Shown: one piece after another, positions 40,137-53,317 of the stretch
How the letters are laid out: every line of letters starts with the position of its first letter
How positions within the stretch are numbered: position 1 is the first letter of the stretch
Source: Glycine soja
Lineage: Eukaryota > Streptophyta > Magnoliopsida > Fabales > Fabaceae
DNA length: 64,000 bases
NCBI RefSeq assembly: GCF_004193775.1
Contig: NC_041018.1
Span: 38,480,608-38,544,607 of the forward strand
Reading direction: 5' to 3'
Notes under the pieces: generated by a model
What the model saw: only the letters and a program-made list of their open reading frames with translations
Databases searched by the model: none
Told to the model about the DNA's origin: nothing
Position numbers and translations under genes: made by a program

Positions 40137-43100
40137 ATGTTCCTATTTGAGGTTTCTTCTTGCTCTGTCTTTTTTTCCCTTATTCACTGCTTCCAATATC
40201 TTCAATTTCAATTCTTTTATTCTTCTTTTAATTTTCAGGATCTCTGGTCCCTCCCGCGCCTCTTCTCAGGTACGTTACGTTTGCCGTTAATCTTGCAGAA
40301 TTGAAAATTCTAACCTAAAAAGAGAGAGAGAGAGAGAGAATTGAAGTTCCAATTCAAGTTTTGCAATTCGAAAGCGATTCTAAAGTCTAACGAGTAAAAT
40401 TCAAACCAGATCATTTCCATGCATGAAAATGCGTTATAATTTATTTCTTATAAAATAAAATCGGAAGTAGTATGTAAAATTAACAACTCTAATTTTACTT
40501 TTCTTTATTTCTTATTCAAACAGAGTCGCTTAATTTACAGTCTTTACGCGAATCCTTTACGAGCTCGAGCTGTGACAGAACGGAGTCGGAGCAATGCCGC
40601 GACGAGTCGGCGGCGATGGTTCTGAAATTCGTGGCGGTGGCGTCGATTCTGGTCGCCGGATTCGGGGGAGTCTCGATTCCGCTGGTCGGGAAGTCGCGGC
40701 GGTTTCTTCGACCGGACGGCGACGTTTTCGCGGCGGCGAAGGCGTTCGCGGCGGGGGTGATTTTAGCGACGGGGTTCGTCCACATGCTGAGGGACTCGTG
40801 GGACGCGCTTCGGGAGCCGTGCTTGGGGACGCACTCGCGCGCGTGGGCGAAGTTTCCCTTCACCGGTTTCTTCGCCATGGTGTCAGCGCTCTTTACTCTA
40901 CTGGTTGACTTTTTAGCGACGGAATATTACGAGCGCAGAGAGGCGCGTGGGCGCGTGGAGCGAGGGAAGGTTGTTGATTATGATGAAGGTTGTGACGAGG
41001 CGTTGTTGGAAACGGGAATCGTGGAGGTTAAGGATCTTGGGCGAGGGGGAAGACACTCCCACTCTCACGACGGCGATGATGTGGAAAGTAGTGTTCGACA
41101 CGTCGTCGTTTCACAGGTAATATAATGTCCCTTGTTTTTACTTACGTTACGTAATCTCTTATTCTTGCTTTTCGTTAAAATGAAATTGAAGAGAAAACAA
41201 AACAAATTTTTACTAAAAACATAGTTGAGGTAATAAGTGATAGTGATATGTGTTTTTTAATTAAATGATTTAAGTTTGAATTAGTAAATATAGAATGGAT
41301 CTTATTGGGAAAAAATACCCTCTTGAAATTCACACATTTATTCTTATATTATTATGTTAGTTCAAATATTTTTTTTTAATTTCTTTTTTTTGTTATATTC
41401 TTCGCAACCAAATCGTACCTTAATTTTAATAATTTGTGTGATTTTATGAAAACTGTTGAATAATGATAGGACTCGTTATAATATTTGTTGTAGTTCAGTG
41501 TGATTAGGTGATGAAGAGAGAATATGTGAGTTGCGTCAGATTTTCTTATAGATATTTGGAAATTTATCAGCATATTTTTTTTATGAATTATAATTAGCAT
41601 ATATAACTTTTGTGTGTTATAGCATGCCTCATGCCTGCAAATAGAGGGGAGACTTCAAAGTTAAGTGTGCTTATAAAATTGATTTTAAATTAAATTTTGA
41701 CAAAATTGGTTTTCTAGTGAAATGATTTTATTTTATTTTTGTTGAATACTAGTGAAAGGATTTATATTTTGATTTTGATGTTTTTATCTTAACAGAAAAG
41801 TTTGCTATAAAATTAGTGTAAATTTTTTACACAAGGCTAAAGTTACTTTTTATCACTTTTAGTCAAATTAACAATAACTAAAAATCATATTGTTATTCCG
41901 GTCAAAAACAAAAATTCATATTGTTATAAAATTAAGTTTAACTCCGATCAAAATCAATTCTCATTTTTCTCAGGATAAAACCAAGCACACTTTAGGTTTG
42001 TAAGAAGTGGGCAAGTCAACTAGAATCAATTATCTTTGAGTTGAACTAATTTTGTTTGAAGTTTTGAAAATGGACCCCGTTTTGTATTTGCACTTTATAG
42101 CTTCGTTTTACTATTATTTTTAATCTGTTTATACACTTCCCTTATAGTTTATAGTTTGTGCACATATTTTTAGTATAATATTATTATTTTTTACTAAAAA
42201 AAGTATAATACTATTTTTTCATACCATACTCTTGACACTTATTTAGTTATCTTACACTTTTCTTTATCTTATCTTGTTCTTTCTCATATCACCCATCGCA
42301 TGTCATTTTTCTCACTTCCTTCTCAAGGTGCATACATCAAAAGAAATGAAAAATCATTTTTCTTTTCAGTTTAATTTTCATGCACTCTTAGTTTAAAGAA
42401 TTTTGCAACTGTCAGTTAAACAATAATCACGTATACACGAATTTTAAAATAATTATTACAAGATATAAAAAAATACATTACAAATTTAATAATCTTATCA
42501 TACATGATAACATATAATTAAATGATAATACAAAAAAAATTAGTTAAATTTGATTTTTTAGTATGATAAATGTTAACAATACACTTTAATTCACTTTTTA
42601 AAACACATTATTATTAGCTTAAATTTATTAGAAATTGCTCGTATAGAATTTTGTCAATTTAACTTCTTATTTAACCATACTTGCTTGCAATTTTTTTTAA
42701 TTTTTAATAAATTTAAACCAATAATAAAGAATATATTTTTAAGGGTGCGTAAAGATTGTTAAAGTGTTGTTGATTACAAACAATATACGCAACAAATTAT
42801 GCAAATTTCTGATATCCAACTCGTATGTAGGTATTGGAACTTGGGATTGTATCACATTCGATGATAATTGGGTTATCTCTAGGAGTTTCACAAAGTCCCT
42901 GTACCATGAAACCCCTAATTGTGGCATTATCCTTCCATCAATTCTTTGAAGGATTTGCACTTGGTGGTTGCATCTCCCAAGCCCAATTCAAGACCTTATC
43001 AGCAACAATAATGTCATGTTTTTTTGCACTAACAACGCCACTTGGTGTTGCTATTGGAGCTAGTGTTGCTTCAATTTTTAACCCTTACAGTCCAGTAGCA

Positions 43101-43286
43101 CTCATCACTGAAGGCATCTTGGACGCCTTGTCAGCTGGGATTTTAGTGTATATGGCTTTAGTGGACTTAATAGCTGCAGATTTTCTTAGCAAGAAAATGC
43201 GTTGTAACTTTAGGTTTCAGATAATATGTTACTGTCTGCTTTTCCTTGGGGCTGGATTGATGTCTTCACTTGCAATTTGGGCATGA
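40137..43286 (+). CDS. ZIP-family zinc/iron transporter
   Basis: Exons 40137-40269, 40524-41116 and 42831-43286 (GT-AG, in frame) give 393 residues. ZIP proteins move Zn, Fe or Mn into the cytosol. A hydrophobic N-terminal segment, possibly a signal peptide, precedes a Cys-containing stretch ([16 protein letters not shown]). Then come membrane helices with [19 protein letters not shown], a variable cytosolic loop with the metal-binding cluster [10 protein letters not shown], and the ZIP signature in helices [16 protein letters not shown] and [14 protein letters not shown], which hold the conserved His and Gly of the pore. The C-terminus is WA. The first exon is the least certain part: the frame is open through it and the splice is in phase, but translation could also start at Met76 (40616), which would remove the signal-like segment. 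Confidence 0.9.
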
Positions 43287-44105
43287 TACTTTCCTATGTT
43301 GCTGTAAATTATTTTTCAATTAATGTTGATATATAGGTTTATTGTTTTTAACGTTGTGATCATGTTCCTTTCTGTAACCACTAGTAATTAACTCAAGAAA
43401 AATATAGAGGATACTCAAGATAGATTGCTAAAAGGGGTGTGCTGTCAATTAAAGCATCTGCTCTCATTATATACTGTGTGAGTTGTTCTAACTTGTAAAT
43501 TCTCTTGTATCTATTTTTTATTCTTATCAATAAAAAAATAATACAAAGTGAGGTCCCTCTCTAAATAAAATATTATGGTATAAGTCCACTTACCCTCACT
43601 AGTTAGTTAATAGAATGTTGTTCGCTCCAGGTTAGCATCATCTTCATATCACCAAAGTCCACATAGGTTGCAAAATAAATGTGAATGTAGGAACACTGAC
43701 ATTCAGAAATGCAACTGGTGATTGAGGTGGTTGTTCATTATTGGAATGAGCTGTATGTTGATGTTATTGCATGAATTTGCAATTGGTGTGGTTACTTTGG
43801 GACTGGCTCGTGGCACCAGCATATTTGATTAGCTAGTTTTTGCAGTGCAAGTGCACATTACCAAAGTTTCTAATTTATCGGTGGATCGGCATGTTTTAAA
43901 TTCATGTGTCTAATTTAATTTGGAATGATTTGAATGAATTATTTTCTGAAGAACCTAGGTGTTGTAGTAGTATGGGAGAGAAAGGCACGTGTTTTGTGCA
44001 TTTCACTTGCTAAAGTTCATGCATTTTTCTCTCTCCCACCGCACCATCCTGCTGCTACTGCAGAACGTTTTTGTTCCGTTTTCTTAAATTTGGGTTTTGT
44101 ACGGT
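43287..44105. other. ZIP 3' flank and intergenic DNA
   Basis: Contains the presumed ZIP 3' UTR (AATAAAAAA at about 43531). No other feature was recognised. Confidence 0.5.
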
Positions 44106-44285
44106 TCAGCAAAAGAATCCCTTAAAAAAAAGCAGAAGAAAGAAAGACACATGGGTTTTCTCTTCTACATTTTCTTCTTCGGAATTAAACTTCTCAGTTT
44201 CTTCATTGTCCGGTTCATCTAAAAGCTCGTGAAGCTTTTTGGTTAGAGCTTCTTCTTCTTCTGTACTATTTGGACTCTTCTCCAT
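44106..44285 (-). CDS. Small acidic hypothetical protein (possible first exon)
   Basis: Minus-strand ORF of 59 codons starting at 44285, preceded by a CT-repeat leader and a CTTTTAATGGAG start context. It begins MEKSPNSTEEEEALTKKLHE and is rich in Glu, then turns hydrophobic after NVEEKTHV, as if the true exon ended there at a GT. No downstream exon was found before the ZIP gene, and the 44.6 kb retroelement lies just upstream. It may be a displaced gene fragment or chance. Confidence 0.25.
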   Translation of the reverse strand: MEKSPNSTEEEEALTKKLHELLDEPDNEETEKFNSEEENVEEKTHVSFFLLLFFKGFFC

Positions 44286-44624
44286 TAAAAGCTTGGTGCC
44301 AAGGGAGAGAGAGAGAGAGAGAGAAGTTAATAATAATATAGTTAAAAACAAAGTAGTAATATACGAAGAAGGAATAATGGATCATTTGTGAGATTTAAAG
44401 TTTAACAAAGTAGTAATTCAAGTATTTCAGGGAGTACTAGATAGATACAAGAAGGCAAGTGAGAAATCATGCATTAATCATGCAAGAGTCTTCACAAGTT
44501 ATTTATAAAAAAAAATATCATAGCAAAGTTCTTAATTCAGAATTTTTCTTTCAAGTTTGGAATTATATAGGGTCCCATGTATGGTCCATGAACCAAGTTC
44601 CTTGTTTTTGTAGCATATGGGCCT

Positions 44625-44844
44625 AAAGATCTCACAACAAATCACAATAACAAATTATGGCTGAGTCACATCATACGAAATACCAAAATAGAAGCAACAA
44701 AAAATAGCAACAAGTAATCATTTGTAAAGGATGTGGTCTTGGTACTTTGAAGGGGGCTTCTTGGTCCGAATGGGCCTAGCTTCCTTAGCAACAGTGGACT
44801 GAGAGTTGCTAGTTTTACCCCCTTGATTTCTAGTGACTGTATCA
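44625..44844 (-). repeat. Truncated 3' LTR of chromovirus
   Basis: 220 bases, equal in length to the outer part of the 5' LTR (48541-48760) and strongly similar, starting TGATACAGTCACTAG on the minus strand directly after the polypurine tract. Homology stops at 44625. Confidence 0.88.
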
Positions 44845-44912
44845 ATACCCACCCCTTCAAATTCAATCTTGTCCTCAAGGTTGTAAACTTCTCGCATAGC
44901 CTGTCAGTTTTT

Positions 44913-45751
44913 TCAAGATGTTTCTTCTGGTGCAAGACCTGTCCACTGCACCAGAACCTGTTGCTGCGAAATACCCTCAGTAGTGACAGTTCGAGAGTCC
45001 AAGACAGCAAGTGGAGAAAGTAGTGGATGGTTCTCCAATGAATCTGCAGGGAGTTGCCTGCTCTCAGCAGGGGTGGAACCAACATGAGGCTTTAAGAGAG
45101 AGCAATGAAAAACATCATGTATCTTTGAATATGAAGGTAGCTCTAATTTGTATGCAGCAGGACCAATGCGAGCCAGCACATGAAAAGGGAAATAGTAACG
45201 CTTGTGCAGTTTGTTGTATTTAATACCAGAGAGAGAGACTTGTCTATACGGCTGCAACTTAACATAAACCCAAGAGTCAACCTCAAAATTCTATTCCTTG
45301 CATTTTCCATCAGCAACTAACTCAACAAGTCATCAGCGACAGCTACATCAGAAGTACCAACAATATAAGAGAGAACAGAAGGTGGAGGTTTACCATAAAT
45401 CACCTGATAAGGTGTTAAGCCAGCACCAGAGTGAAATGATGTGTTGTAATGGTATTCTGCCCAGGGAAGGAAACGATGCCACAAGGAAGGTTTATGGTGA
45501 ACAAAGACCCTCAAATACTGCTCAATAGTGCGGTTAGTCACCTCGGTTTGACCGTCCGTCTGTGGACGGTAAGAAGAGCTCATACAGAGTAAAGTACCGC
45601 TGAATTTAAACAACTCGGACCAAAATTTGCTGACAAATGCAGGGTCTCTATCAGAGACAATACTCTTAGGTAGCCCATTCAATTTGCAAACAATATTGAC
45701 AAAGAGTTCAACCACTTTGTATGCAGTAAAGTGTGTAGGCAATGCTCCCAA
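44913..45751 (-). pseudogene. Chromovirus integrase C-half and chromodomain
   Basis: Minus strand. 45751-45317 gives the integrase core with SDRDPAFVSKFW, SSYRPQTDGQTEV and EQYLR, that is the second Asp and the Glu of the DDE triad. 45257-44913, in another frame, gives KLHKRYYFPFHVLARIGPAA, SKIHDVFHCSLLKPH and then a chromodomain-like end (VLVQWTGLAPEETS). Chromodomains direct integration to heterochromatin marks. Frame changes make it non-functional. Confidence 0.88.
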
Positions 45752-45769
45752 ATGAACATACTTAAAGAA

Positions 45770-47860
45770 TCAATCCACCACCACAAGCAAAATTGTGAAC
45801 CCATTAGAAGGTGGCAATCCGGTTACAAAATCAAGCGAGATATCCTCCCAAATGTGAATCGGAATGGGAAGTGGCTGAAGTAATTCCCCTGGTTTGCTAG
45901 TCACATACTTTGTCTGTTGGCAAGTAACACATTCACGCACAAAGCGCTTTATATCATCACACATATGAGGCCAACAAAAATTTGTAGAAAGGCGCTTCAA
46001 AGTCTTCACCACGCCTGCATGACCTCCAATGGGGGTCTCGTGATATTCTTTTAGCAACAAATTTTTAAAACGCGATGAAGAGGGAAGCCAGATGCGCCCT
46101 TTGTGCAGCAATAACCCATTAGAAACTGTGAAATCCTGAGCCAGAGAAGGGTCTGCAATAACTTGCTGGCAGCGTGTCTGATAATCAGCATCTGAGCTCA
46201 ATTCCCTGTGCAATTCCTCAATAAACAAATACTGAGGAGTGGATAACATGTTTATTTCAGCAACAGTAGGTTCAAAACAACGTGACAATGCATCAGCAAC
46301 TGTGTTAGTCTTCCCTAGTTTATACTGAATATCATAGTGGTATCCTAATAGTTTTGACAAATAAAACTGTTGTTTATGAGTTTGAATCACTTGCGTGAGC
46401 AATTCCTTCAAACTACAATGATCCATTTGAATCACAAAATAATGTCCTAGCAAATATTATCGCCAACGCTTCAGTGCTGATGTAATTGCATGAAGCTCTC
46501 AGATATATATAGACGCCTTAGAGAGACGAGGACAAAACAATTTGCTAAAATAAGCAATAGGATGATCATTTTGCAGCAGCACCGCACCCATAGCATATCC
46601 AGAAGCGTCTGTTTGCACAATAAATGGCACAGAAAAATCAGGCAGAGCAAGCATAGGAGCAGATGCCAAGGCTGCCTTTAACTTTTTGAATGCCTGTTGA
46701 GCCAAATCATACCACTCAAAAGCAATTTTCTTCAACAATGAAGTCAGGGGATAAGCAAGAGTGGCGTAACCTTGAACAAACCTGCGATAAAAACCAGACA
46801 AGCCCAAAAAACCACGCAATCCTTTCACTGACTTAGCTGTAGACCAATCAATTACACCTTGTATTTTAAGAGGATCCGGTTCCACAGTCCCCTCAGTCAC
46901 AATATGACCCAAATAAGCTATACTACTCTGACCAAAAGAACACTTAGCAGGTTTTAAATGAAAGTGGTGCTTATCCAAGATGGAAAATACCTGAGATAAA
47001 TGGCCCAAATGATCTTCCATGGTAGTGTTGAATACTAGAATATCATCGAAGAAAACAATAACAGATTTGTGTAGCAATTCCCGGGATATATCATTCATGG
47101 TGGCTTGGAATGTAGCGGGTGCATTGCAAAGACCAAACGACATGACAAGGTACTCATAGTGTCCATCATGTGTGCGAAAAGCGATCTTAGGAACATCCTC
47201 AGGGGCCAACCGAATCTGATGGAACCCACAAGTAAGGTCCAATTTAGAGAACACCCTCACTTTACCCAATTCATCCAATAACTCATCAATGGTGGGCAGG
47301 GAGAAACGATCTGGAACTGCTATCGCATTCAAAGCACGATAATCAACACACATACGCCAAGACCCATCCTTCTTCTTGAAAAGGAGAATCAGAGAGGAGA
47401 ATGGGCTTGTGCTAGGTTGTATCCAACCTGTTTGCAGAAATATGGCCACCTGAGACTCAATTTCATGCTTCTGTGAATGGGGATAATGGTATGGTCGTAC
47501 GTTGACAGGTGTGGAATAGGGCATAAGGGGTATAGTATGGTCTGTGGGATGAGGTGGTGGGAGGGTGGAGGGCTCAGTGAAAAGGTGGGAAAATTTGGTA
47601 ATTAGGGAATTGAAATTATGGTCAAGGTGTTTGGTGTCAGGTAGGAGGGGTGAATGTGGTGAATGGAGGGGTTTAATAGGATCAATAATATGAAGTGAAA
47701 ATAGCTGGGCCTCAGGATCAAGTCTAGTGAATCTCTGGAAGTGATGCAAGCCTACCGGTGTAGTGGGAGAAACCCCTCTCAATACAACACAAGCCTTATT
47801 ATAGAAAAATGTCATAGTAAGCTGATTATAATTCATCAAGACTAGGCCTAACCCTTTCAA
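45770..47860 (-). pseudogene. Chromovirus RT, RNase H and integrase N-half
   Basis: Minus strand. 47860-46499 (453 codons) has the RT with VDYRALNAI, FSKLDLTCGFHQIRL, the active site VFFDDILVF and LGHIVTEG, then RNase H starting QTDASGYAMGAVLL. A stop near 46499 separates it from 46453-45770, which has the rest of RNase H (TNTVADALSR), the integrase zinc finger (GGHAGVVKT, CVTCQQTK) and WEDISLDFVTGLPPSNG with the first catalytic Asp. The RT domain itself looks intact. Confidence 0.9.
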
Positions 47861-48357
47861 CCATTGGCCCCCAAAACAATATCAATCCCAACACAAACAA
47901 ATCCAATGAGAATAAGTGACCCTGCATTACTAGAGACACCCCCCTGCAAATGTGAGAACAAATCAGCTCCTGCCCACTACCAACAAGCACACAGAAAGGT
48001 TCAATGGGATCCAGAGTGAGTCCCAAAGCAGCAGCAATGGAGTCTTTGACAGTCCATCAGAATAGCCACCAATTTGGACAGGATTTGACCAGACAAGCGA
48101 AAGGTGTCGGCGGCATTATCACCGGATAAAGCATGTAAGCTTAGTTGAGCTGCATGGGCAGAGGTTTCCTCTGACGAAGTGACACCGTCAACCAAAGCTG
48201 CAACCTCCGCCTCTAATTCACCTGTCAAAGAAGAAAAATATATCATCATCATTAGCAACCATTAGGAACACACGAGCGCCACATTTGTGTTGGTGAGAGT
48301 GGCGACTTGGCGGGTGAGGTCGGCCACGGGGTCCAGAGGAGGGGGACGAGAAGACAT
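47826..48357 (-). pseudogene. Chromovirus gag start fused to protease remnant
   Basis: Minus strand. An ATG at 48357 opens MSSRPPPLDPVADLTRQ, a gag-like N-terminus, but within about 35 codons it runs into a region near 48258-48001 (AQLSLHALSG, GQILSKLVAILMD) that is normally at the protease start. The bulk of gag and its zinc knuckle is missing. Protease-like sequence continues to about 47826 in shifted frames, where the DGGSTHNF-type catalytic motif is disrupted. Confidence 0.72.
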
Positions 48358-48395
48358 GAATGGAGGAAGAATTCAACACAATGAAAGCACCAAAA

Positions 48396-48760
48396 TGTTA
48401 GTGTTCAATTTTAAGGACTGAGCTAAACCTCCTCAAGAAAATGTAAAGATAAGAAGAAAGAAATTTTTAATTGAATTCATTCATACCCCTGCTCAAAGAG
48501 CAATACAACATATATAATGTTTAGACAAGAGAATCTCGTGAAAGATCTCACAGCAAATCACAATAACAAACTATGGCTGAGTCACAGCCTTATGGAAATA
48601 CGAAAATAGAAGCAACTAGAAATAGCAACAAGTAATCATTTGTAAAGGATGTGATCTTGGTACTTTGAAGGGGGCTTCTTGGTCCGAATGGGCCTAGCTT
48701 CCTTAGCAACAGTGGGCTGAGAGTTACTAATTATATCTCCTTGATTTCTAGTGACTATCA
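48396..48760 (-). repeat. 5' LTR of chromovirus
   Basis: 365 bases. On the minus strand it begins TGATAGTCACTAG and ends ACACTAACA, so it has proper TG/CA ends. It is followed inward by the primer-site-like sequence. Confidence 0.85.
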
Positions 48761-51700
48761 AAATTATATAACTTCTAGCTATTTATTGTTGCCATTTGTA
48801 AATATTGAGAAGAAAAAGATTACAGGGAATAAATTCATAAAATAAGTAGAAGAGAGATTAGTGGTTTTTTCCTAAGAAATCCTAATTAATATGAAAATTA
48901 ATTGAGAATGGGTAGTTCAAGAGTTAACATGTGCAAGGAGGAGAGAGTTTGCACATGATAAAAAAAAAACCCTTAATATATATTTTTTTTATTCTTGCGA
49001 ATCGGATTTACAACAATTAAGATATAATGTTGAATGAACTAAGTTAAATTTTTAGACATAAATATATTTTATATATCTCACTTCAAGAAAATCAAATTAT
49101 ATGAATAAACTAAAGGATTTGCATAATGAAGATTTTAAATTTAAGTTGATAGAATTCAAAATATCTCTATAAGTTTTGATTGTTTGGCTGAAAAAAAAAT
49201 TGATCTCAGTTTAAAGATTAGTCTTCATACTTAAAAGTTTTTATTTTCTTCTAATGATATATACTATGAGAATTAAATTTAAATCCTTTCTAACGAATTA
49301 TTCAGCGTATGTTACAGAATTGAATAAACTATGTGATCGAGTCTTTAATTTGTCAAAGCTTATGATAGAACTCTCTTATATCCAGAAAATAAATTCCCGA
49401 ACATGCACCATTTTTTTTGGGTAAGCAAAGAAATTTCAAATAGATAGAGTACCTAGCTTAAGGATTAGATCGATCAGTCCCTGCCTTACCTTTTGTGGTA
49501 GCATGAAATAAACCCTAAACCTATATACACTTGAATCGCCACCGCCTTGGGAGCTATATAGATTGTCATTTTGCACAATATGATGGCCCCTCGAAATTCA
49601 AGACTACCACTTGCACTATCGCCTCTTACATTGAGACAAACCCTTCACCATCAATTACAGATATATCTAATCTTCTCCCTAGATTCGAGACACAGGAGTG
49701 ACTCTTATCACTCATACGTAGCTTCCTTCTTGATCATAAAATTAACGTCTGGAGATTAGGCTCGGTGCTGGCTAGATTTATGCAGATTAATTTATATATA
49801 TGGTCAAACATTCAGACTCAACATTATCAACAATGTTCAATCCCTAATGAGTGGAGCTAGCAAAAAAATAATAGAATAACTTTGCTAAGTTATCTCATGA
49901 TAAAAAAAAAGGGGGGATCATTATCTTTTCTCACCTATAGTCATTGATTAATGATTTGTCATTCTTGATTGCGATTTTCTCCAGCAAAGATTGACGATAT
50001 ATTGATCACAAGTCATATATATGCGACATATATATATCATATCATATCATATATGAGATATATGTCTAGCTAGCTTAACCTTTGGCTTTACACGGCTTGC
50101 TCTTTCTTCATTGGTTTAAAAGAGTGTAAGGGAGATATACCCAGTAGCATGTTAGGACTGTACTTAATTAAGACTAAATTTTTTTTGGAGGCTCGTAGAT
50201 AATGCTGAAAAGAATAAAGATAAAAACCGAAAAAAATATACAACAAAAAATAGTAATAGAATGAGAAAATTTTGATTAGTATGTTCCCAAATTCAAACTG
50301 TCAATTCTTATATAATGTTTGTATGTTCGATCCGTTCACAAAAGTTAACAAATGATCTTTAATTCTCGAAGTAATTATAATAAAAAAATATATCATGATA
50401 TTTTCTAAAATAAAGCTATAGAAATAAAAAAATAATGACACTTAAATATTTTATCTAAAAAATAAATAAACAAAACTTCAATATTTTGTCTAAAAATAAA
50501 AAAGTCAAATAATAATTAAATGTCATTATTTTTACAATGAACTAAAAGCACCTCATTTATGCTTTATACCTTTTTTTCGGTTAAAACTTAAAAATGACAA
50601 ATCATTAAAGACAATATTTTAAGAATTTAATGTCTCTAGACTAATGGTGTAGTGTACTTTTACATTATTATCTAATCACATATAAATTATAATTAAATAA
50701 CTATGTAAAAAAATTTATATTATCATTGCATAACATTTTCTTTTATATTTTAAATAAATTTTCTAATTGACCCAAGTGAAAATGGGATTAATTAACCTGA
50801 AAATGGTTTTTTTACATTGTCAGTGATTTCACATTTAATGCATATATTTAATTTTTCTCATTTTTATTACAGAGAATCATTAATTTGTCTCACATTATTT
50901 ATGCGTAAAACTAAACTTTATAATTATACATACAATATATATTTCATATATATGTCTTCATCAGACACCATTTGTTATTTTTATTTTATTTATTTTACAA
51001 CTTATAATTTTTATACTTTTTATCTATAACTTTTAATTAAAAATTATACTCTCTATATATAATTTTTAATTCACAATTATACTCCTAATATTCTCTAAAA
51101 AAAACTATACTATTATACTTATAAATTGTAAAATAAATAAAATATGACATATATGACATAGGGTGTGTGATAAAGGAAAAAATATGACATATATATTTTA
51201 TGTATAATTATAAAATTGAGAAATATTTTACACATAAATATTGTTAAGAGAAATTAAGGATTCTGTAAAAAAAAATTAAGGATATATACATTAAATGTGA
51301 TAACCATTGCATTAATGATAGAATCTAGAATAGGACAAATGTCTTATTTTTGTTGGTCATTGAAAATGGGATTAATTAACTCTATTTTTACTTGCCGTCG
51401 TCAATTACTACACAAATATCATTTTCTTCATGTTACTTCCTTTGATTAGTGGACTATTTCTTTTAATGGATAAGTATTAGTTTTCTTAGAGATATCAATA
51501 ACAAAATTTAAACATGAGATCTTTTATGTGGTTATCTTTTTTATTTATTTTTGAGTCTTTTATTTTTAATAATCAAGTCAATTTTATATCTTCTCACTAA
51601 GAAAATTTAAACATAAGATCTTTTCTTCATACTTTTTTTTTATCTATCCTTGAGTCTTTCATTTTCAACAACCAAATCAATCTTATATCTTCTAAAAATT

Positions 51701-53317
51701 ATTTATTTTAATTGGAGCAGAAAAGAAATTGGAAATTAACAGTGATGGGAGTCGGTCATATATATTATATGATATTTGGTATGAATCCTCATGCATGTAG
51801 CAACTAAACCTTACATTGAATGATTCGGAGAAATCACTTGGCCATAAGATCCAAGGTTGCAGTCAGGGTCATTTTCAGTCTGTTATCGCAAGGAGAATGT
51901 AATCATTGCTTGCTCATGAGTCTCCTATCATGTGAGCTAGCATCTGATAGAGTTGAGATATTCGAGAATTTTGTCCTAAAATCCGAAATGCATGAAAATT
52001 TTACCAACTTATATCCTAAAGTCAAACGTCGGTTTAATTTTTATCTAAATTATTTGGATATATTTTACCAAAGGCAAAATAGTAGTCCAAAGGCCAAAGC
52101 CAATAATCCATCTTCTAATATATGCCTAACAGCAGTTTTTTTATTAATTATGAATTTTATCTAGAGAGACAAGATTTATTCATGTCTTAAAAGGATTAAT
52201 AGTTTTCAATTATTCATGAGACATATCTTTCATATAAGAAAATCATTCAAAATTAAACTAGTGAACATCAATTCTTTTAATATAGCTCTCTTTTTTTTTA
52301 ACTGCAATAATATTGCTCTTATTTATACTTATATAAGATCGATATATTAAATTAAATTTCACTTAGGGACAGATTTGAAACTCCCTATCATATAATTATA
52401 TCCTCATAACATTTTTATAACAATTTTTAGATATAATTAGGAAGAAAATTGTGAGATAAAATAAATAATGCGACAAAGAGAGTAAAAAAGCCATAAAACA
52501 TAAAGTTATAGAAAATATTGTAAATAATTCATATATAAGAACGAATAAGATTACTCTTTCTTATTCAGATTCATGCAATTTGTAACCGAAGGGGGTAGCA
52601 GAAAATGCATGAGACCAATTAATTAACTAAAATCTACTTGATGGGGGAAAAAAGTCTTGGTATATATGATTTCTGGAAAAGTGGGGGCAGAGGTAATTAA
52701 ACATAGATCACAAGGTGTGGTGGGGACTATAAGAGAGAAGAGAGTGTCTCTGTTAGAGACGTGCCTGCAGTGGCAACATTAGATGTTTTGTAGCAAAAAC
52801 AATGAGACAAGGGAAGGCCCTATTGTATAGACCTATCTCTTCAGATCGATCTGCACAATCTTCATCCCTGCTATACCTCCAAAGACATCACAGATGATTA
52901 ATTACTAATTAAAGACAGAAAAAAATATATTCAGAATATAATAAAACAACATATTTTGGAAAGCTTATAAAAAAATTCGCATTATATATATATATGATGT
53001 CAATATTTCAAAAATTGAAATTGGAGAAATATAAATCATATAATTATATATACCCAGAACATAGGTTTTATAACATGGCTATTTATCAGAATGTTAATTT
53101 ATTTAATTTATTATATTTTAAAATAATGAATTTGATCAATTAGATACATATCAACTTCTTATTGTTTTTGCCAACATGTTAGTCGAGGACTAAAACTGAA
53201 TTCGAATTATCTAAGTAACTTTTTAAATTTAAGTTTTATGAATAAAAAATATGATTATTAAAAACAAAATTACTAAAAGATGATCAATTATATTTTTTTG
53301 ATAAAAATTAATGAATA
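48761..53317. other. AT-rich intergenic DNA
   Basis: Over 4.5 kb with no recognisable gene. It contains short TA-rich palindromic runs at about 50015-50065. A less AT-rich island lies at about 52640-52880 (AGAGAGAAGAGAGTGTCTC, GACGTGCCTGCAGTGGC); its role is unknown. Confidence 0.45.

Larger units (their letters stand above)
44625..48760 (-). mobile_element. Ty3/gypsy chromovirus, gag-deleted, with truncated 3' LTR
   Basis: A minus-strand LTR element. The 5' LTR is 48396-48760. The 3' LTR is only 44625-44844, matching the outer 220 bases of the 5' copy (48541-48760); the other 145 bases are missing. A polypurine tract (GAAGGGGTGGGTAT read on the minus strand) abuts the 3' LTR, and a primer-site-like TTTTGGTGCTTTCATTG follows the 5' LTR. 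Internal order is a short gag start, protease, RT, RNase H, integrase and a chromodomain, which marks a chromovirus. Frameshifts and stops break the polyprotein. No target duplication can be checked because the 3' LTR end is lost. Confidence 0.92.
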
